In this document: positions 16,901 through 25,055 of the stretch, piece after piece
Layout of the letters: each line of letters opens with the position of its first letter
How positions within the stretch are numbered: the first letter of the stretch is position 1
Source: Pseudomonadota bacterium
Lineage (GTDB): Bacteria > Myxococcota_A > Polyangia > Polyangiales > Polyangiaceae
DNA: 64,000 bases
Assembly: GCA_023423895.1 (NCBI GenBank)
Contig: JAFAER010000205.1
Span: forward strand, 42,907 to 106,906
Direction of reading: 5' to 3'
Program-made: the position numbers and the translations under genes
The notes under the pieces: generated by a model
What the model saw: the letters and a program-made list of their open reading frames with translations, nothing else
Databases searched by the model: none
Told to the model about the DNA's origin: nothing

Positions 16901-17998
16901 ATGGCCACCTCGCCGAAGCTGACCACCCAGCTCTCCGTCCTCGATCGATTTCTGCCCGTCTGGATCTTCGTCGCGATGGGGCTGGGGGTCGGACTCGGGC
17001 GCGTCCATCCGGGGCTGGGCCACGCGCTCGATGCCGTCAAGGTCGCGGGCGTGTCGCTCCCGATCGCCATCGGTCTCTTCTGGATGATGTATCCGGTGCT
17101 GGCGAAGGTCCGCTACGGCAAGCTGGGCGCGGTCGCGGCGAACGGCCGGCTCTTCGCGGCGTCCCTGACGTTCAACTGGATCCTCGGGCCGCTCGTGATG
17201 TTCGGACTCGCGTGGCTCTTCCTGCCGGATCTGCCTCACTACCGCACCGGGCTCATCCTGATCGGGCTCGCCCGGTGCATCGCGATGGTCCTCATCTGGA
17301 ACATGCTCGCGAAGGGGAGCAACGAGATCGCCGCGCTGCTCGTCGCCCTCAACTCGGTCTTCCAGATCCTCTTCTACTCCGTGCTCGGCTGGTTCTTCCT
17401 GAACGTCGTGCCGACGTGGTTGGGCGCCGAGGGCGTCGGCTTCCACGTCTCCATGTGGGAGATCGCGAAGAGCGTCATTCTCTTCCTCGGTCTTCCGCTC
17501 GTTGCTGGTGCCGCGACGAGGTTCACGCTCGTCCGACGGCGCGGAGAGGACTGGTACGAGCGCCGCTTCGTTCCAAAGGTCGGGCCCGTCGCGCTCGTCG
17601 GGCTGCTCTACACGATCGTCCTCATGTTCGCGATGCAGGGCGACAGGATCGTGCGGCTGCCGCTCGACGTGGTCCGCATCGCGCTGCCGCTCGTCGTCTA
17701 CTTCGTCGTGATGTTCACGGCGTCTTTCGTCATCTCGAAGCGGCTCGGCTTCTCGTACGAGGAGACGGCTTCCCTCTCGTTCACGGCGGCAGGAAACAAC
17801 TTCGAGCTAGCGATCGCCGTCGCCATCGGCGTGTTCGGCATCTCGTCGGGCGAGGCGCTCGCGGGTGTCGTCGGACCTCTCATCGAGGTGCCGGCTCTTC
17901 TCGCTCTCGTCTACCTCTCGCTGTGGCTGAAGAAGAGGCTCTTCGGGGAGCAGACCAAGGACGGAACGCCGCTCGCGCACGAAGGAGAGCTCCGATGA
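16901..17998 (+). CDS. acr3: ACR3-family arsenite efflux permease
   Basis: 365 residues with about ten hydrophobic segments. Conserved ACR3 features are present: the opening VLDRFLPVWIFVAMGLG, GLFWMMYPVLAKV, GLARCIAMVLIWN with the essential Cys (C126), AGNNFELAIAVAIG, and GPLIEVPALLAL with the conserved Glu near residue 337. It exports arsenite using the proton motive force. It starts 20 nt after arsI and overlaps arsC by 4 nt (ATGA). Length is normal for the family. Confidence 0.96.
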   Translation: MATSPKLTTQLSVLDRFLPVWIFVAMGLGVGLGRVHPGLGHALDAVKVAGVSLPIAIGLFWMMYPVLAKVRYGKLGAVAANGRLFAASLTFNWILGPLVMFGLAWLFLPDLPHYRTGLILIGLARCIAMVLIWNMLAKGSNEIAALLVALNSVFQILFYSVLGWFFLNVVPTWLGAEGVGFHVSMWEIAKSVILFLGLPLVAGAATRFTLVRRRGEDWYERRFVPKVGPVALVGLLYTIVLMFAMQGDRIVRLPLDVVRIALPLVVYFVVMFTASFVISKRLGFSYEETASLSFTAAGNNFELAIAVAIGVFGISSGEALAGVVGPLIEVPALLALVYLSLWLKKRLFGEQTKDGTPLAHEGELR

Positions 17999-18396
17999 AG
18001 ACGGTCCTCTTCGCGTGCATCCACAACGCAGGCCGTTCGCAGATGGCTGCCGCGTGGTTCAATGCTCTCGCTGCCCCAGCGAAAGCGCGGGGACTATCTG
18101 CCGGGACGCAGCCGGGCGATCGCGTCCACCCGGAGGTCCTCGCCGTGATGCGAGAGGAAGGGATCGACCTGGACGACGTGCGGCCGCAGCGGCTGACGGA
18201 CGATCTGGCCGCGAGCGCGACGCTGCTGATCACGATGGGATGCGGCGAGGCATGCCCGGTCGTTCCCGGTCTTCGACGAGAGGACTGGCCGCTCGAAGAC
18301 CCCAAAGGCAAGCCGCTCGAACGCGTGCGTGAGATCCGGGATGACGTGCGCCGGCGCGTCGAGGCGCTCATCTCCCGCGAACGCTGGGGCCGCTGA
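17995..18396 (+). CDS. arsC: Thioredoxin-type arsenate reductase (low-MW phosphatase family)
   Basis: 133 residues, ATG at 17995 coupled to the acr3 stop. The P-loop CIHNAGRSQ carries the nucleophile C8. A second Cys set, C83 and C87 (MGCGEACP), and the DWPLEDPKG loop match the thioredoxin-coupled ArsC type. It reduces arsenate to arsenite for export by ACR3. The gene completes arsR-arsI-acr3-arsC. Confidence 0.94.
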   Translation: MKTVLFACIHNAGRSQMAAAWFNALAAPAKARGLSAGTQPGDRVHPEVLAVMREEGIDLDDVRPQRLTDDLAASATLLITMGCGEACPVVPGLRREDWPLEDPKGKPLERVREIRDDVRRRVEALISRERWGR

Positions 18397-18555
18397 GAGG
18401 GCTGTCGGCCGTAGCAGCCGCCTCGAGAAGCTCGCGGGCGTCGGCCGGGATGTCTTCGTCGCTGGGCTCGTAGTCGCTCGTCACCGGCCCGGCGCCGAGC
18501 AGGCCCGATCGAATCCTCCGTGTCGCGGTACCATCGTCTTCGTGGAGGCAAACCG

Positions 18556-19122
18556 ATGGGCAGACCCGTGAGTGAAGGCAACGCATCCCTACCGCATGAA
18601 GGGCGACCGAACGTGACGATGCGGCGTCTTCAAGCCGACGATGTGGAGGAGATCGCCGCTCTCTGCGACGAGGCTGCGCTCGCGGGCGAATCGGCGGAGG
18701 GGCCGGCGCCAATGGATCGAGCGTATCTGCGGACGCGCCTCTTCGGCGGTGACGCGAAGTTCGAGGCGTACGGCTTGTACGAAGGCGGCCGCCTCGTTGC
18801 GTGGGGGGCGCTGGCACCGCACACGTACCGTCCCGTGTACAACGTCTGCGCGGAGATCAGCCTCGTGGTCGCCTCCGACCGTCGGCGCCGCGGACTCGGT
18901 CGTCGACTGGCGACGCACCTCCTCGAGCGCGCGCACGCGCATCGTCTCCACACGCTGCTCGTGGTGCTGCCGAGCGAGCCGACGCACCCGATGGCGTGGG
19001 CCGTCCGTCTTGGGTTTTGCGGCGCGGGAGGCCTCTCCGGCGTCCTGCAAACAGGCGACGACGAATGGCGCGACATCTTCCTCATGCAGAAGTTCCTCGA
19101 GCCGCGGGAGCCGGGCCAGTGA
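18556..19122 (+). CDS. GNAT N-acetyltransferase
   Basis: 188 residues, ATG at 18556 with GGAGG at 18544-18548. The GNAT core is present: motif DDVEEIAALCDEA near the start, ISLVVASDRRRRGLGRRLATHLLERA (acetyl-CoA binding R-x-x-G-x-G/R), then HTLLVVLPSEPTHPMAWAVRLGF. Substrate unknown. Its stop overlaps the start of a second GNAT gene by 4 nt. The 159 nt between arsC and this gene show no convincing gene. Confidence 0.88.
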   Translation: MGRPVSEGNASLPHEGRPNVTMRRLQADDVEEIAALCDEAALAGESAEGPAPMDRAYLRTRLFGGDAKFEAYGLYEGGRLVAWGALAPHTYRPVYNVCAEISLVVASDRRRRGLGRRLATHLLERAHAHRLHTLLVVLPSEPTHPMAWAVRLGFCGAGGLSGVLQTGDDEWRDIFLMQKFLEPREPGQ

Positions 19123-19691
19123 CGTTCCGAAAGGCAGAGTCCCAAGACGCCGAGGCGATCGCGCGCATCTACAACGAGGCCATGCCGCCGGGCGTCTACG
19201 TGACGCCCGAGCTGCAGCCGGTCACCGCCGAGAGCCGGCGCCGCTGGCTGTCGGAGCTGGCAGATCCCTATGGAGCTTGGGTCCTCGAGGCGGCGTCCGG
19301 TGAGGTCGTCGGTTGGTGCTCCCTCCGGCCATTCGCCGTGCGACCGACGTATCCGCGCATCGCTGAGATATCGGCATACGTGACGCTCGCGCGGCGCTCT
19401 GGCTTCATTGGCGGCAAGTTGCTCGCCTGCGCCGTTCACGTGGCTCGGCGTCGCGGGTTCCGCTCGCTCGTCTCCATCGTCAGCGACAAGAACCTGACCA
19501 GCGTCTCGGGCTCTGTCGCCTACGGATTCAAGCCAGCGGCGGTGGTCTACGAGGGCGGCCGGCTGGGAGGGAACCTCGAGAATGCGCTGTGGCTCCAGAA
19601 GAGTCTGCTCGTCGACGATCCGGCACCCTATCGCAAGGTTCGCGACTCCATCCTGCGCTCCGAGTGCGCGGACGAACGGACCTATTTGTGA
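19119..19691 (+). CDS. GNAT N-acetyltransferase (phosphinothricin acetyltransferase-like)
   Basis: 190 residues from a GTG at 19119 coupled to the upstream stop (GTGA). Features: FRKAESQDAEAIARIYNEA, WLSELADPYGAWVLEA, AEISAYVTLARRSGFIGGKLLACAV and a final YGFKPAAVVYEGGRLGG, the order seen in phosphinothricin/methionine-sulfoximine-type acetyltransferases. The acetyl-CoA loop is RRSGFIGG, less canonical than usual. Substrate cannot be read from sequence. It forms a two-gene unit with the preceding GNAT. Confidence 0.88.
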   Translation: MTFRKAESQDAEAIARIYNEAMPPGVYVTPELQPVTAESRRRWLSELADPYGAWVLEAASGEVVGWCSLRPFAVRPTYPRIAEISAYVTLARRSGFIGGKLLACAVHVARRRGFRSLVSIVSDKNLTSVSGSVAYGFKPAAVVYEGGRLGGNLENALWLQKSLLVDDPAPYRKVRDSILRSECADERTYL

Positions 19692-19911
19692 TGCGATATG
19701 AACACTCGCTCGTGGACAAGACCTCGATCGCGGCCCTCTGGACAATCGCGCAGGTGGTGGAACCGAGCTAGGCCGCGTGGGTCCCAATCCACGCTCATCG
19801 CGCTCCGCCGCTCAAGGAGGACCATTCACGCACCTCGCTTCCGTGAACCAGTCGCGTCTGGCTCATGGCACCCGCCAGTAGCCCGTCTACACAGGTCAGT
19901 CTCGCGACAGG
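19692..19911. other. Intergenic region, nothing recognised
   Basis: 220 nt between the second GNAT gene and the convergent membrane protein. A short repeat, CAGGTCAGTCTCGCG followed closely by a second AGGTCAGTCTCGCGG (about 19894-19922), crosses the stop of the membrane protein gene. No RNA or gene is evident. Confidence 0.5.
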
Positions 19912-20499
19912 TCAGTCTCGCGGCGGAGGGCATGTCGGCAGCATCGAACGGACGCTGTCCAGCAACTCGTCCTCACTCGACCCCTCGAGCACGCACGGAC
20001 CGTTGCGTTCGCAGCGGAGACGGAACTCCTTGCGAACACCGGAGGCGCTCTCGAGCACGTAGCGCGTGTCGGGCTCGTGTGCGAAGTGCGGGTGGAGAAG
20101 TGCGAAGTAGATCAAGAACTGGTACTTGGCGGCCACTTGACGCGCTGGATCGTTGGCGTCGAGGTTCGAGCAAGCGAGATGTACTCTCGTCGTGGAGCGT
20201 CGATACGCGTCCAGCCAGAAGGGAGCGCAGATGGCGCTTGGCGCAAGCCCGACGCTCACCGCAGCGACGAAGCCCCACAGCGCGAGGGAGCGCCTCCACG
20301 ACACCCAGACGAGTGCGCTCGCGACCAGCAGCGTCAGTGCTGCGAGCGTGACGAGCACGCCCGCGAAGAAAAGAAGACCTGCATTTTCCTGACGGTTCCC
20401 CGCGCGCCAGCACCCCCTTGCGACATAGAAGAGAGAGAGGGCGGGCGCGACATTCAGGATTGCGAGCGCGCGGAGGCAGGTACGGCGGAACGGGCTCAT
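19912..20499 (-). CDS. Hypothetical membrane protein
   Basis: 195 residues. Three hydrophobic segments are visible at about residues 9-28 (LAILNVAPALSLFYVARG), 41-65 (AGLLFFAGVLVTLAALTLLVASALVWV) and 72-93 (LALWGFVAAVSVGLAPSAICAPF). A soluble C-terminal domain follows with four Cys (LACSN, LRCERNGPCVL and PTCPPP). No family recognised. It stands alone between GNAT genes and a tRNA. Confidence 0.7.
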   Translation of the reverse strand: MSPFRRTCLRALAILNVAPALSLFYVARGCWRAGNRQENAGLLFFAGVLVTLAALTLLVASALVWVSWRRSLALWGFVAAVSVGLAPSAICAPFWLDAYRRSTTRVHLACSNLDANDPARQVAAKYQFLIYFALLHPHFAHEPDTRYVLESASGVRKEFRLRCERNGPCVLEGSSEDELLDSVRSMLPTCPPPRD

Positions 20500-20937
20500 C
20501 GAGCAGGTTGGCCCCGGCGTAGACGAGGGCTGGGCTGGCGCTATTCAGCGCGAGGACGATCCCTTGGCAGCACGTGAGCCTCGTACGCCCCGTCTTGGGG
20601 GGAGGCGACGCGTGCTGTGCTGCCGTCCCACGTCGGGTCGGGCTCGCGCGTGAGATACACGAGCTCGTCTTCAACCTGTTGGCCACAAGATGAGGGAGCG
20701 GCGCGCCGACGTCCCAGACAGGGAACCCCGGGCACGGGACGGCGTGCTCCGGTTCGTGCCTCGGGGCCTGCGTACGGTGTCCACGCGGCTCGGGAGTCGT
20801 CCCGGGCGGTGCACCATGGCTGGCAGGAGACGAACAACGGCCGCTCTTCGCAGCGGCGAGAAGACCGGGTTCCCCGGGGCATTCACCGGCGCGATGCTCA
20901 TCCGGTCCACCCAGCGGGTATGTCAGCGGATTCTTTG
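20500..20937. other. Intergenic region with possible gene remnant
   Basis: 438 nt between the membrane protein start and the tRNA. A minus-strand stretch near 20541-20700 reads VEDELVYLTREPDPTWDG and looks protein-like, but it has no credible start and no family. I see no RNA gene or repeat here. Confidence 0.4.
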
Positions 20938-21026
20938 CGGAGAGGGCGGGATTCGAACCCGCGGTCGGGTTTTAGCCCGACGCCCGCTTAGCAAGCGGGT
21001 ACCTTCGGCCACTCGGTCACCTCTCC
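20938..21026 (-). tRNA. tRNA-Ser(GCT)
   Basis: Read on the minus strand, the acceptor stem pairs GGAGAGG with CCTCTCC and is followed by discriminator G. The anticodon stem-loop is CCCGC-TTGCTAA-GCGGG with anticodon GCT. A long variable arm (class II, GTCGGGCT...AACCCGAC) and a T-arm with GGTTCGAATCC are present. No CCA is encoded. Length is 89 nt. Confidence 0.95.
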
Positions 21027-21135
21027 TGAGTGGGGACGGACGATCTACAGCGCCTTTTCCGACGGCGCAACTCCGGCGGAGCATCGACCTCGACTTCGTG
21101 CCGGATGGCCGCTGCCGCCGGGGGACGCTCGGGCT

Positions 21136-22785
21136 CTATTTCGCGGCGCGCAGGACGACGCAGGCCGTGATGCCGCCGATGCCGAGCATCAGCTTGAACC
21201 CTGTTTTTCCGGGGCCGTCGGCGAGCGAGGCGCCCTCGCTCGTCACGATGGCCTCCGGGCGCCGGATGTTCGGATGGAGCTGTTCGGGCTTCACGGTCGT
21301 CGGATGAGCCTGTCCGGCCCGGAGGCCGAGGGCCAGGGCGGTGAGCTCCCAGCCGCCGGCGTTGGCCATCCCGTGACCGAGCTGGCCCTTCCGGCCGGTG
21401 ATGCGGGTCCGCTCCGAGACGAAGCTCTCGACGAGCGAGAGCTCGTTCAGGTCGCCCGGCGTGCCGGTCGCGTGGAGATCGGCGATGGCGATGTCGTCGG
21501 GGGTGACGCCCGCCTCCTCGAACGCGCGGACCATCGCTCGCTTGGGGCCCGAGACCGACGGCGTGATGATGTGCTCGGCGTCCGACGAGAGCGCGACGGC
21601 GTCGACCCAGCCACCGACCGGCTCGAGCCCGCGCGCGGAGAAGTACTCCTCGTCGCCGATGATCCAGATGCAGGAGCCGCCGGACAGGTGCGTGCCGCGG
21701 AGCGTCGTGAACGGGGCGTTCACCTCGCCGGTGCCCGCCATGACGCGTGCCTCGTGGAAGGCGCCGACGAGCGCCGGATCCGGCCGCGGATCGGTCGTCC
21801 CGACGATGGCCATCTTCGCTTCGCCGCGCAGGATCGCGTCGCGCCCGCACTTGAGCGCCACGCCGAAGGTCGAGCACGCCCCGACGGGCGCGAACGCGGC
21901 TCCGTGGACGTCGAACAGCATCGTGATCTGCGCGGCAGGCGCGTTCTGGATGTTCCAGATCAGATCGGGGCTCACGGACGTCCACGGCGGCGGCGGGCAG
22001 CCGACCTCGTCGAGCAGCGCACGCAGCGCGCGGACACGGCGGCGGATCGCGTCGAGATGGGCCTTCTCGGAGATGGCCTTCGGCTTCGAGCCCGGCGAGG
22101 GCGCTTCCGGCCCTTCGTCGGCGCTGCCGAGCGCCTCGATACGCTTCATGCGCTCGAGGAACTCTTTGAGGCCCGCAGAGCGCTCGGCCCAGTACGCGTC
22201 CCATGCGAGGCGCGCTTCGAGACGCTCCTCGCTGTCGACCGGCAGCGTCGCCGGATCGGGCGGAGGCGGCGTGGAGCCGTCGAAGTCGCCGGTCTCCGCG
22301 AACACCTTCCGCGCCGCGCAGCGGGTCGGATCCGCCCAGAACTGGTTCCAGGCGCGCGTCGCCTTGTCGAGCGATCGCGCGGCGGCGTAGCTCTGAGGGA
22401 GGTCACCGACGCCCGAGCCGACGTAGACGTGGCACGCCTCGTCGAGCTCTTTCGCGATCGTCTCGAGCTGCCCGTTGCACTGCATCGCCTGGACGGCCGC
22501 GCCGAGCGCGAAGAGGACGTTGTCGCCCATCTTCTTCTTGAGGCGAGTCGCGTAGGCCTCTCCCTTCCGCTCGGCGACCCAACCGACGTACTCGTCGATC
22601 GAAAAATCGGGGTCGCCCACTGCGAAGAGGCCTTCGCCCAGCTCGGGGCGAGACGCGGTTTCGAGGGCGGTTTTTCCTTCTCGGAGGAGCTGTTCGAGCG
22701 CGGCGACGTTCCTCGCGTTGGGGGCTACGACCCCCCAACCGTAGATACCGATGCGGCGTCCTGGTTTCGAGCTGCTATGACCCAC
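21136..22785 (-). CDS. Beta-ketoacyl synthase-like enzyme with internal insertion
   Basis: 549 residues, longer than the usual 410-430. The thiolase-fold condensing-enzyme core is split by an insertion of about 130 residues (roughly 140-270), rich in Trp, Arg and Pro (PPPPDP). The catalytic triad is intact: C304 (VGACSTFG), H438 (DLHATGT) and H471 (LGHGMANAGG). The last motif departs from the usual GHxxAAAG. Active-site TPSVSGPKRAM is also present. It probably condenses acyl chains in fatty-acid-like or secondary metabolism, but no ACP, KR or AT is encoded nearby. It is divergent from a TetR regulator 65 nt away, which is the likely controller. Confidence 0.88.
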   Translation of the reverse strand: MGHSSSKPGRRIGIYGWGVVAPNARNVAALEQLLREGKTALETASRPELGEGLFAVGDPDFSIDEYVGWVAERKGEAYATRLKKKMGDNVLFALGAAVQAMQCNGQLETIAKELDEACHVYVGSGVGDLPQSYAAARSLDKATRAWNQFWADPTRCAARKVFAETGDFDGSTPPPPDPATLPVDSEERLEARLAWDAYWAERSAGLKEFLERMKRIEALGSADEGPEAPSPGSKPKAISEKAHLDAIRRRVRALRALLDEVGCPPPPWTSVSPDLIWNIQNAPAAQITMLFDVHGAAFAPVGACSTFGVALKCGRDAILRGEAKMAIVGTTDPRPDPALVGAFHEARVMAGTGEVNAPFTTLRGTHLSGGSCIWIIGDEEYFSARGLEPVGGWVDAVALSSDAEHIITPSVSGPKRAMVRAFEEAGVTPDDIAIADLHATGTPGDLNELSLVESFVSERTRITGRKGQLGHGMANAGGWELTALALGLRAGQAHPTTVKPEQLHPNIRRPEAIVTSEGASLADGPGKTGFKLMLGIGGITACVVLRAAK

Positions 22786-22850
22786 GGGGACCGTGGAGTA
22801 TCCATCTCGGTCCGACCCCGGTAAATTCGTTTTCCTTTCAGTTTTTGGTC

Positions 22851-23594
22851 ATGGCCGCCAGGAAGAAGAAGACGCCACGAAAACAGCCTCAACAGGCACG
22901 TGCGCAGTCGACTGTGCATGCCATCCTGGAGGCCACCGTTCAGGTTTTGGAGCGCGAGGGGCCGGACGCTGCGACGACGACGCGCATCGCCGAAGTCGCA
23001 GGCGTCAGCGTGGGAACGCTCTACCAGTACTTTTCCCATCGTGACGCCATCTTCGACGCACTGCAGGAGCGCGAGTTCGAGCGGGCGATCGGCCTCATGC
23101 AGAATGTGCTCAGCGACAACAACCTGGCGCGGTCGCCGCGGGACACCGTCACGGCGTGCGTCCAGGGAATGCTTGGGCTCTATCAGGCCTCGCCCGGGAT
23201 GCATCGGATCCTCACGATGGAGGGCCTCCGGGCGACGAAGGCGCACAAGCTCCACTCCTTCGACCTCCGCGTGATCGCGCTCATCCGACACTTTCTGGCG
23301 GCGACCGGCACGCCCATCCGGAAGAAGAACGTCGATGCGGCCGCGTTCGTCGCGTTCCAGTCCGTGCGCGCGACGATGCTCGCGAGCCTCCTCGAGACGC
23401 CGGCGGGGTTCAGCGATCAGACGATGGTCGAGGAGCTCTCGGACCTGCTCCTCCGCTACCTGGTCGAGGACGAGTGGCTCGCCGAGCAGGAGACGGCGGT
23501 GAACGGAGTACGGCTGGCCGTGAACGGCGCGAGCTCTCCGGCGCAGGAGCCGCCTGCGGCGCCGGTCGATCGACCTTCTCAGAAGAACGTGTAG
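22851..23594 (+). CDS. TetR-family transcriptional regulator
   Basis: 247 residues from the ATG at 22851 (a TTG two codons upstream is possible). The Lys-rich N-terminus leads into a TetR HTH: ILEATVQVLEREGPDAATTTRIAEVAGVSVGTLYQYFSHRDAIFDAL. The C-terminal ligand domain is helical and ends in an Ala/Pro tail. It faces the ketoacyl-synthase gene across 65 nt, so it likely represses that gene and itself. Its 3' end overlaps the convergent gene by 16 nt. Confidence 0.92.
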   Translation: MAARKKKTPRKQPQQARAQSTVHAILEATVQVLEREGPDAATTTRIAEVAGVSVGTLYQYFSHRDAIFDALQEREFERAIGLMQNVLSDNNLARSPRDTVTACVQGMLGLYQASPGMHRILTMEGLRATKAHKLHSFDLRVIALIRHFLAATGTPIRKKNVDAAAFVAFQSVRATMLASLLETPAGFSDQTMVEELSDLLLRYLVEDEWLAEQETAVNGVRLAVNGASSPAQEPPAAPVDRPSQKNV

Positions 23595-24355
23595 CCGAGG
23601 CTCGCGCCGACGATGTCGAGGTCACGGCCCTTGAAGAAGTGGTCGTATCTCACGGCGAACGTGAAGTACGACGAGCGGCAACACGTTCCGAAGTGCGCTA
23701 CGGCCTCGGGACCGATCGAGTAGCGGAACGGCTCCTGGTTGCCCCGGATCTCGATCGTCGATCCGAGGCCGAGTCCCGGTCCGACGACCCACGAGGTCGG
23801 ATGCCAGATGAACCGGTAGCCCGGACGGATCGAGAAGCCGATGCCGCGCGTGCCCGAGACGACCGCCGGCTCGAGCAAGAAGCGATGCGCGCGATGCCCG
23901 TGGACGACGAACGTGCCCTTCTTCCGCGTGCACGAGTACATCGGGCCGATCGCGGCGATCGTCCACGGCCACGAGATGTGTGCTGCCGGTGCCTCGCCAC
24001 GGAACTGCGCGCCGACGTGCGGGATGATCGTCGCGAGGACGAGCTCGCCGGAGCGTCCGAGGTTCGAGAAGAACCGGCCCCAAGGCGCGTTGAGGAAGGT
24101 CTTCTCGCGCGGGTAGCGGTAGGGGACCGGCGGCTGCTCCTTCTCCCACTTCGCGAGCTCGTTCGTGTTCTTCTCGCGGAACTCGTGGCAGTCGTCGGCG
24201 CCGTCGGCCGTCTCGACATCGGACGGCTCGTCCGGCTCGGCGTGTGCGGGACGCTCGTCCGCCGACGTCACGAAAGCGAAGCTCGCGACCACGAGAGCGA
24301 GGCCGAGAGGCGTGCGGCGCCGGCGCGTCACGGCCCGCAATCTATCATCGGCCAA
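23579..24355 (-). CDS. Putative outer-membrane beta-barrel protein
   Basis: 258 residues. Signal-peptide-like N-terminus with Arg-rich start and hydrophobic core ending AHA near residue 40. After a Cys/Glu-rich spacer come alternating strands with aromatic residues (GFSIRPGYRFIWHP, GPGLGLGSTIEI, FRYSIGPEAVAHFG, YFTFAVRYDHFFKG). The final residues are LGYTFF, the C-terminal Phe expected of outer-membrane barrels. Family not recognised. It converges on the TetR gene. Confidence 0.75.
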   Translation of the reverse strand: MADDRLRAVTRRRRTPLGLALVVASFAFVTSADERPAHAEPDEPSDVETADGADDCHEFREKNTNELAKWEKEQPPVPYRYPREKTFLNAPWGRFFSNLGRSGELVLATIIPHVGAQFRGEAPAAHISWPWTIAAIGPMYSCTRKKGTFVVHGHRAHRFLLEPAVVSGTRGIGFSIRPGYRFIWHPTSWVVGPGLGLGSTIEIRGNQEPFRYSIGPEAVAHFGTCCRSSYFTFAVRYDHFFKGRDLDIVGASLGYTFF

Positions 24356-24450
24356 GGGGGCGTCGCCCAGAGACTTGCCTCGCGGCGAGGGCCCGCACGC
24401 CCGCAGGCGTCCGCTGCGAGGCGCACTCGGACAGCCTCACGCGAATCGTG

Positions 24451-24855
24451 TCACTCGAAGTGGAATGACTTGCCCACGGTGACGGCGTCGCCCTTGAAGG
24501 CGGGGACCTTCGCCTTCTTGAATTCCTTCTGCATGCACTTTGCGACCGGTGTTCCGATCCAGGGCCCCTTGTCGACGACCGCGGCCTGCGCGACTCCGGC
24601 TGGAGCGAACGTGATGGTGACATGCCCGTCGCCCGCGGTGGCGTTGGTCGCCTTGCACTTCGACAGGTTGATCTCGGTGATGGCTGCAGCTGCAGCCTGC
24701 CGATCGAAATCGGCGATCGTCTGCTCGGTCTTCGGCGCCTCGGCCGCCGCGCTCTTCTTCTTTTTCTTCCCCTTCGGTGCGGCCTCGGCGCTGGCGGCCA
24801 CGACGGCGACACACGCGAGCACCCCGATCGAGACCCAGCTGGTGAGGCGGCGCAT
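24451..24855 (-). CDS. Secreted TonB-C/AgmX-like domain protein
   Basis: 134 residues from the ATG at 24855 (the upstream in-frame reading lacks a signal peptide). Signal peptide ends AEA near residue 24, followed by a Lys stretch (PKGKKKKKS). The C-terminal 80 residues match a domain common at the end of myxobacterial gliding (AgmX/GltJ-like) and kinase-associated proteins: INLSKCKATN, GHVTITFAPAG, GPWIGTPVAKCMQKEF and GDAVTVGKSF. Two Cys (LSKCK and AKCMQ) are conserved in that domain and may form a disulphide. Probable envelope interaction domain. Confidence 0.8.
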   Translation of the reverse strand: MRRLTSWVSIGVLACVAVVAASAEAAPKGKKKKKSAAAEAPKTEQTIADFDRQAAAAAITEINLSKCKATNATAGDGHVTITFAPAGVAQAAVVDKGPWIGTPVAKCMQKEFKKAKVPAFKGDAVTVGKSFHFE

Positions 24856-25055
24856 GGGGAGCACGACGTAGCAAGCGAGGTGCCCGAGCAAGTCAGCGCG
24901 CAGCTTTCTCGTCCGAAGAAAAGAGACGAAGAGGTGCTCCGGGATTTCTCGATCGACGCGCGACGACGAAGCTCGTGCGCTCGCGACGATCATGGATCGG
25001 AGGGAGCCCAGATGCCGTCTCGGTCCCTCAGGGATCGAGTAAGCTGTCCGGCCCC
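24856..25055. promoter_or_regulatory. Divergent intergenic region
   Basis: 200 nt between divergent genes (24855 - and 25056 +), so it must hold both promoters. I see no clear operator or RNA. Confidence 0.4.

Noticed and set aside
18368..18817. Minus-strand 149-aa frame between arsC and the first GNAT
   Set aside because: Its C-terminal part (VTSDYEPSDEDIPADARELL) looks protein-like, but there is no ribosome site and most of it is antisense to the GNAT gene. Too weak to list.
20541..20882. Minus-strand 113-aa frame upstream of tRNA-Ser(GCT)
   Set aside because: Only a short part looks protein-like; no start signal or family. Kept as a note in the intergenic entry.
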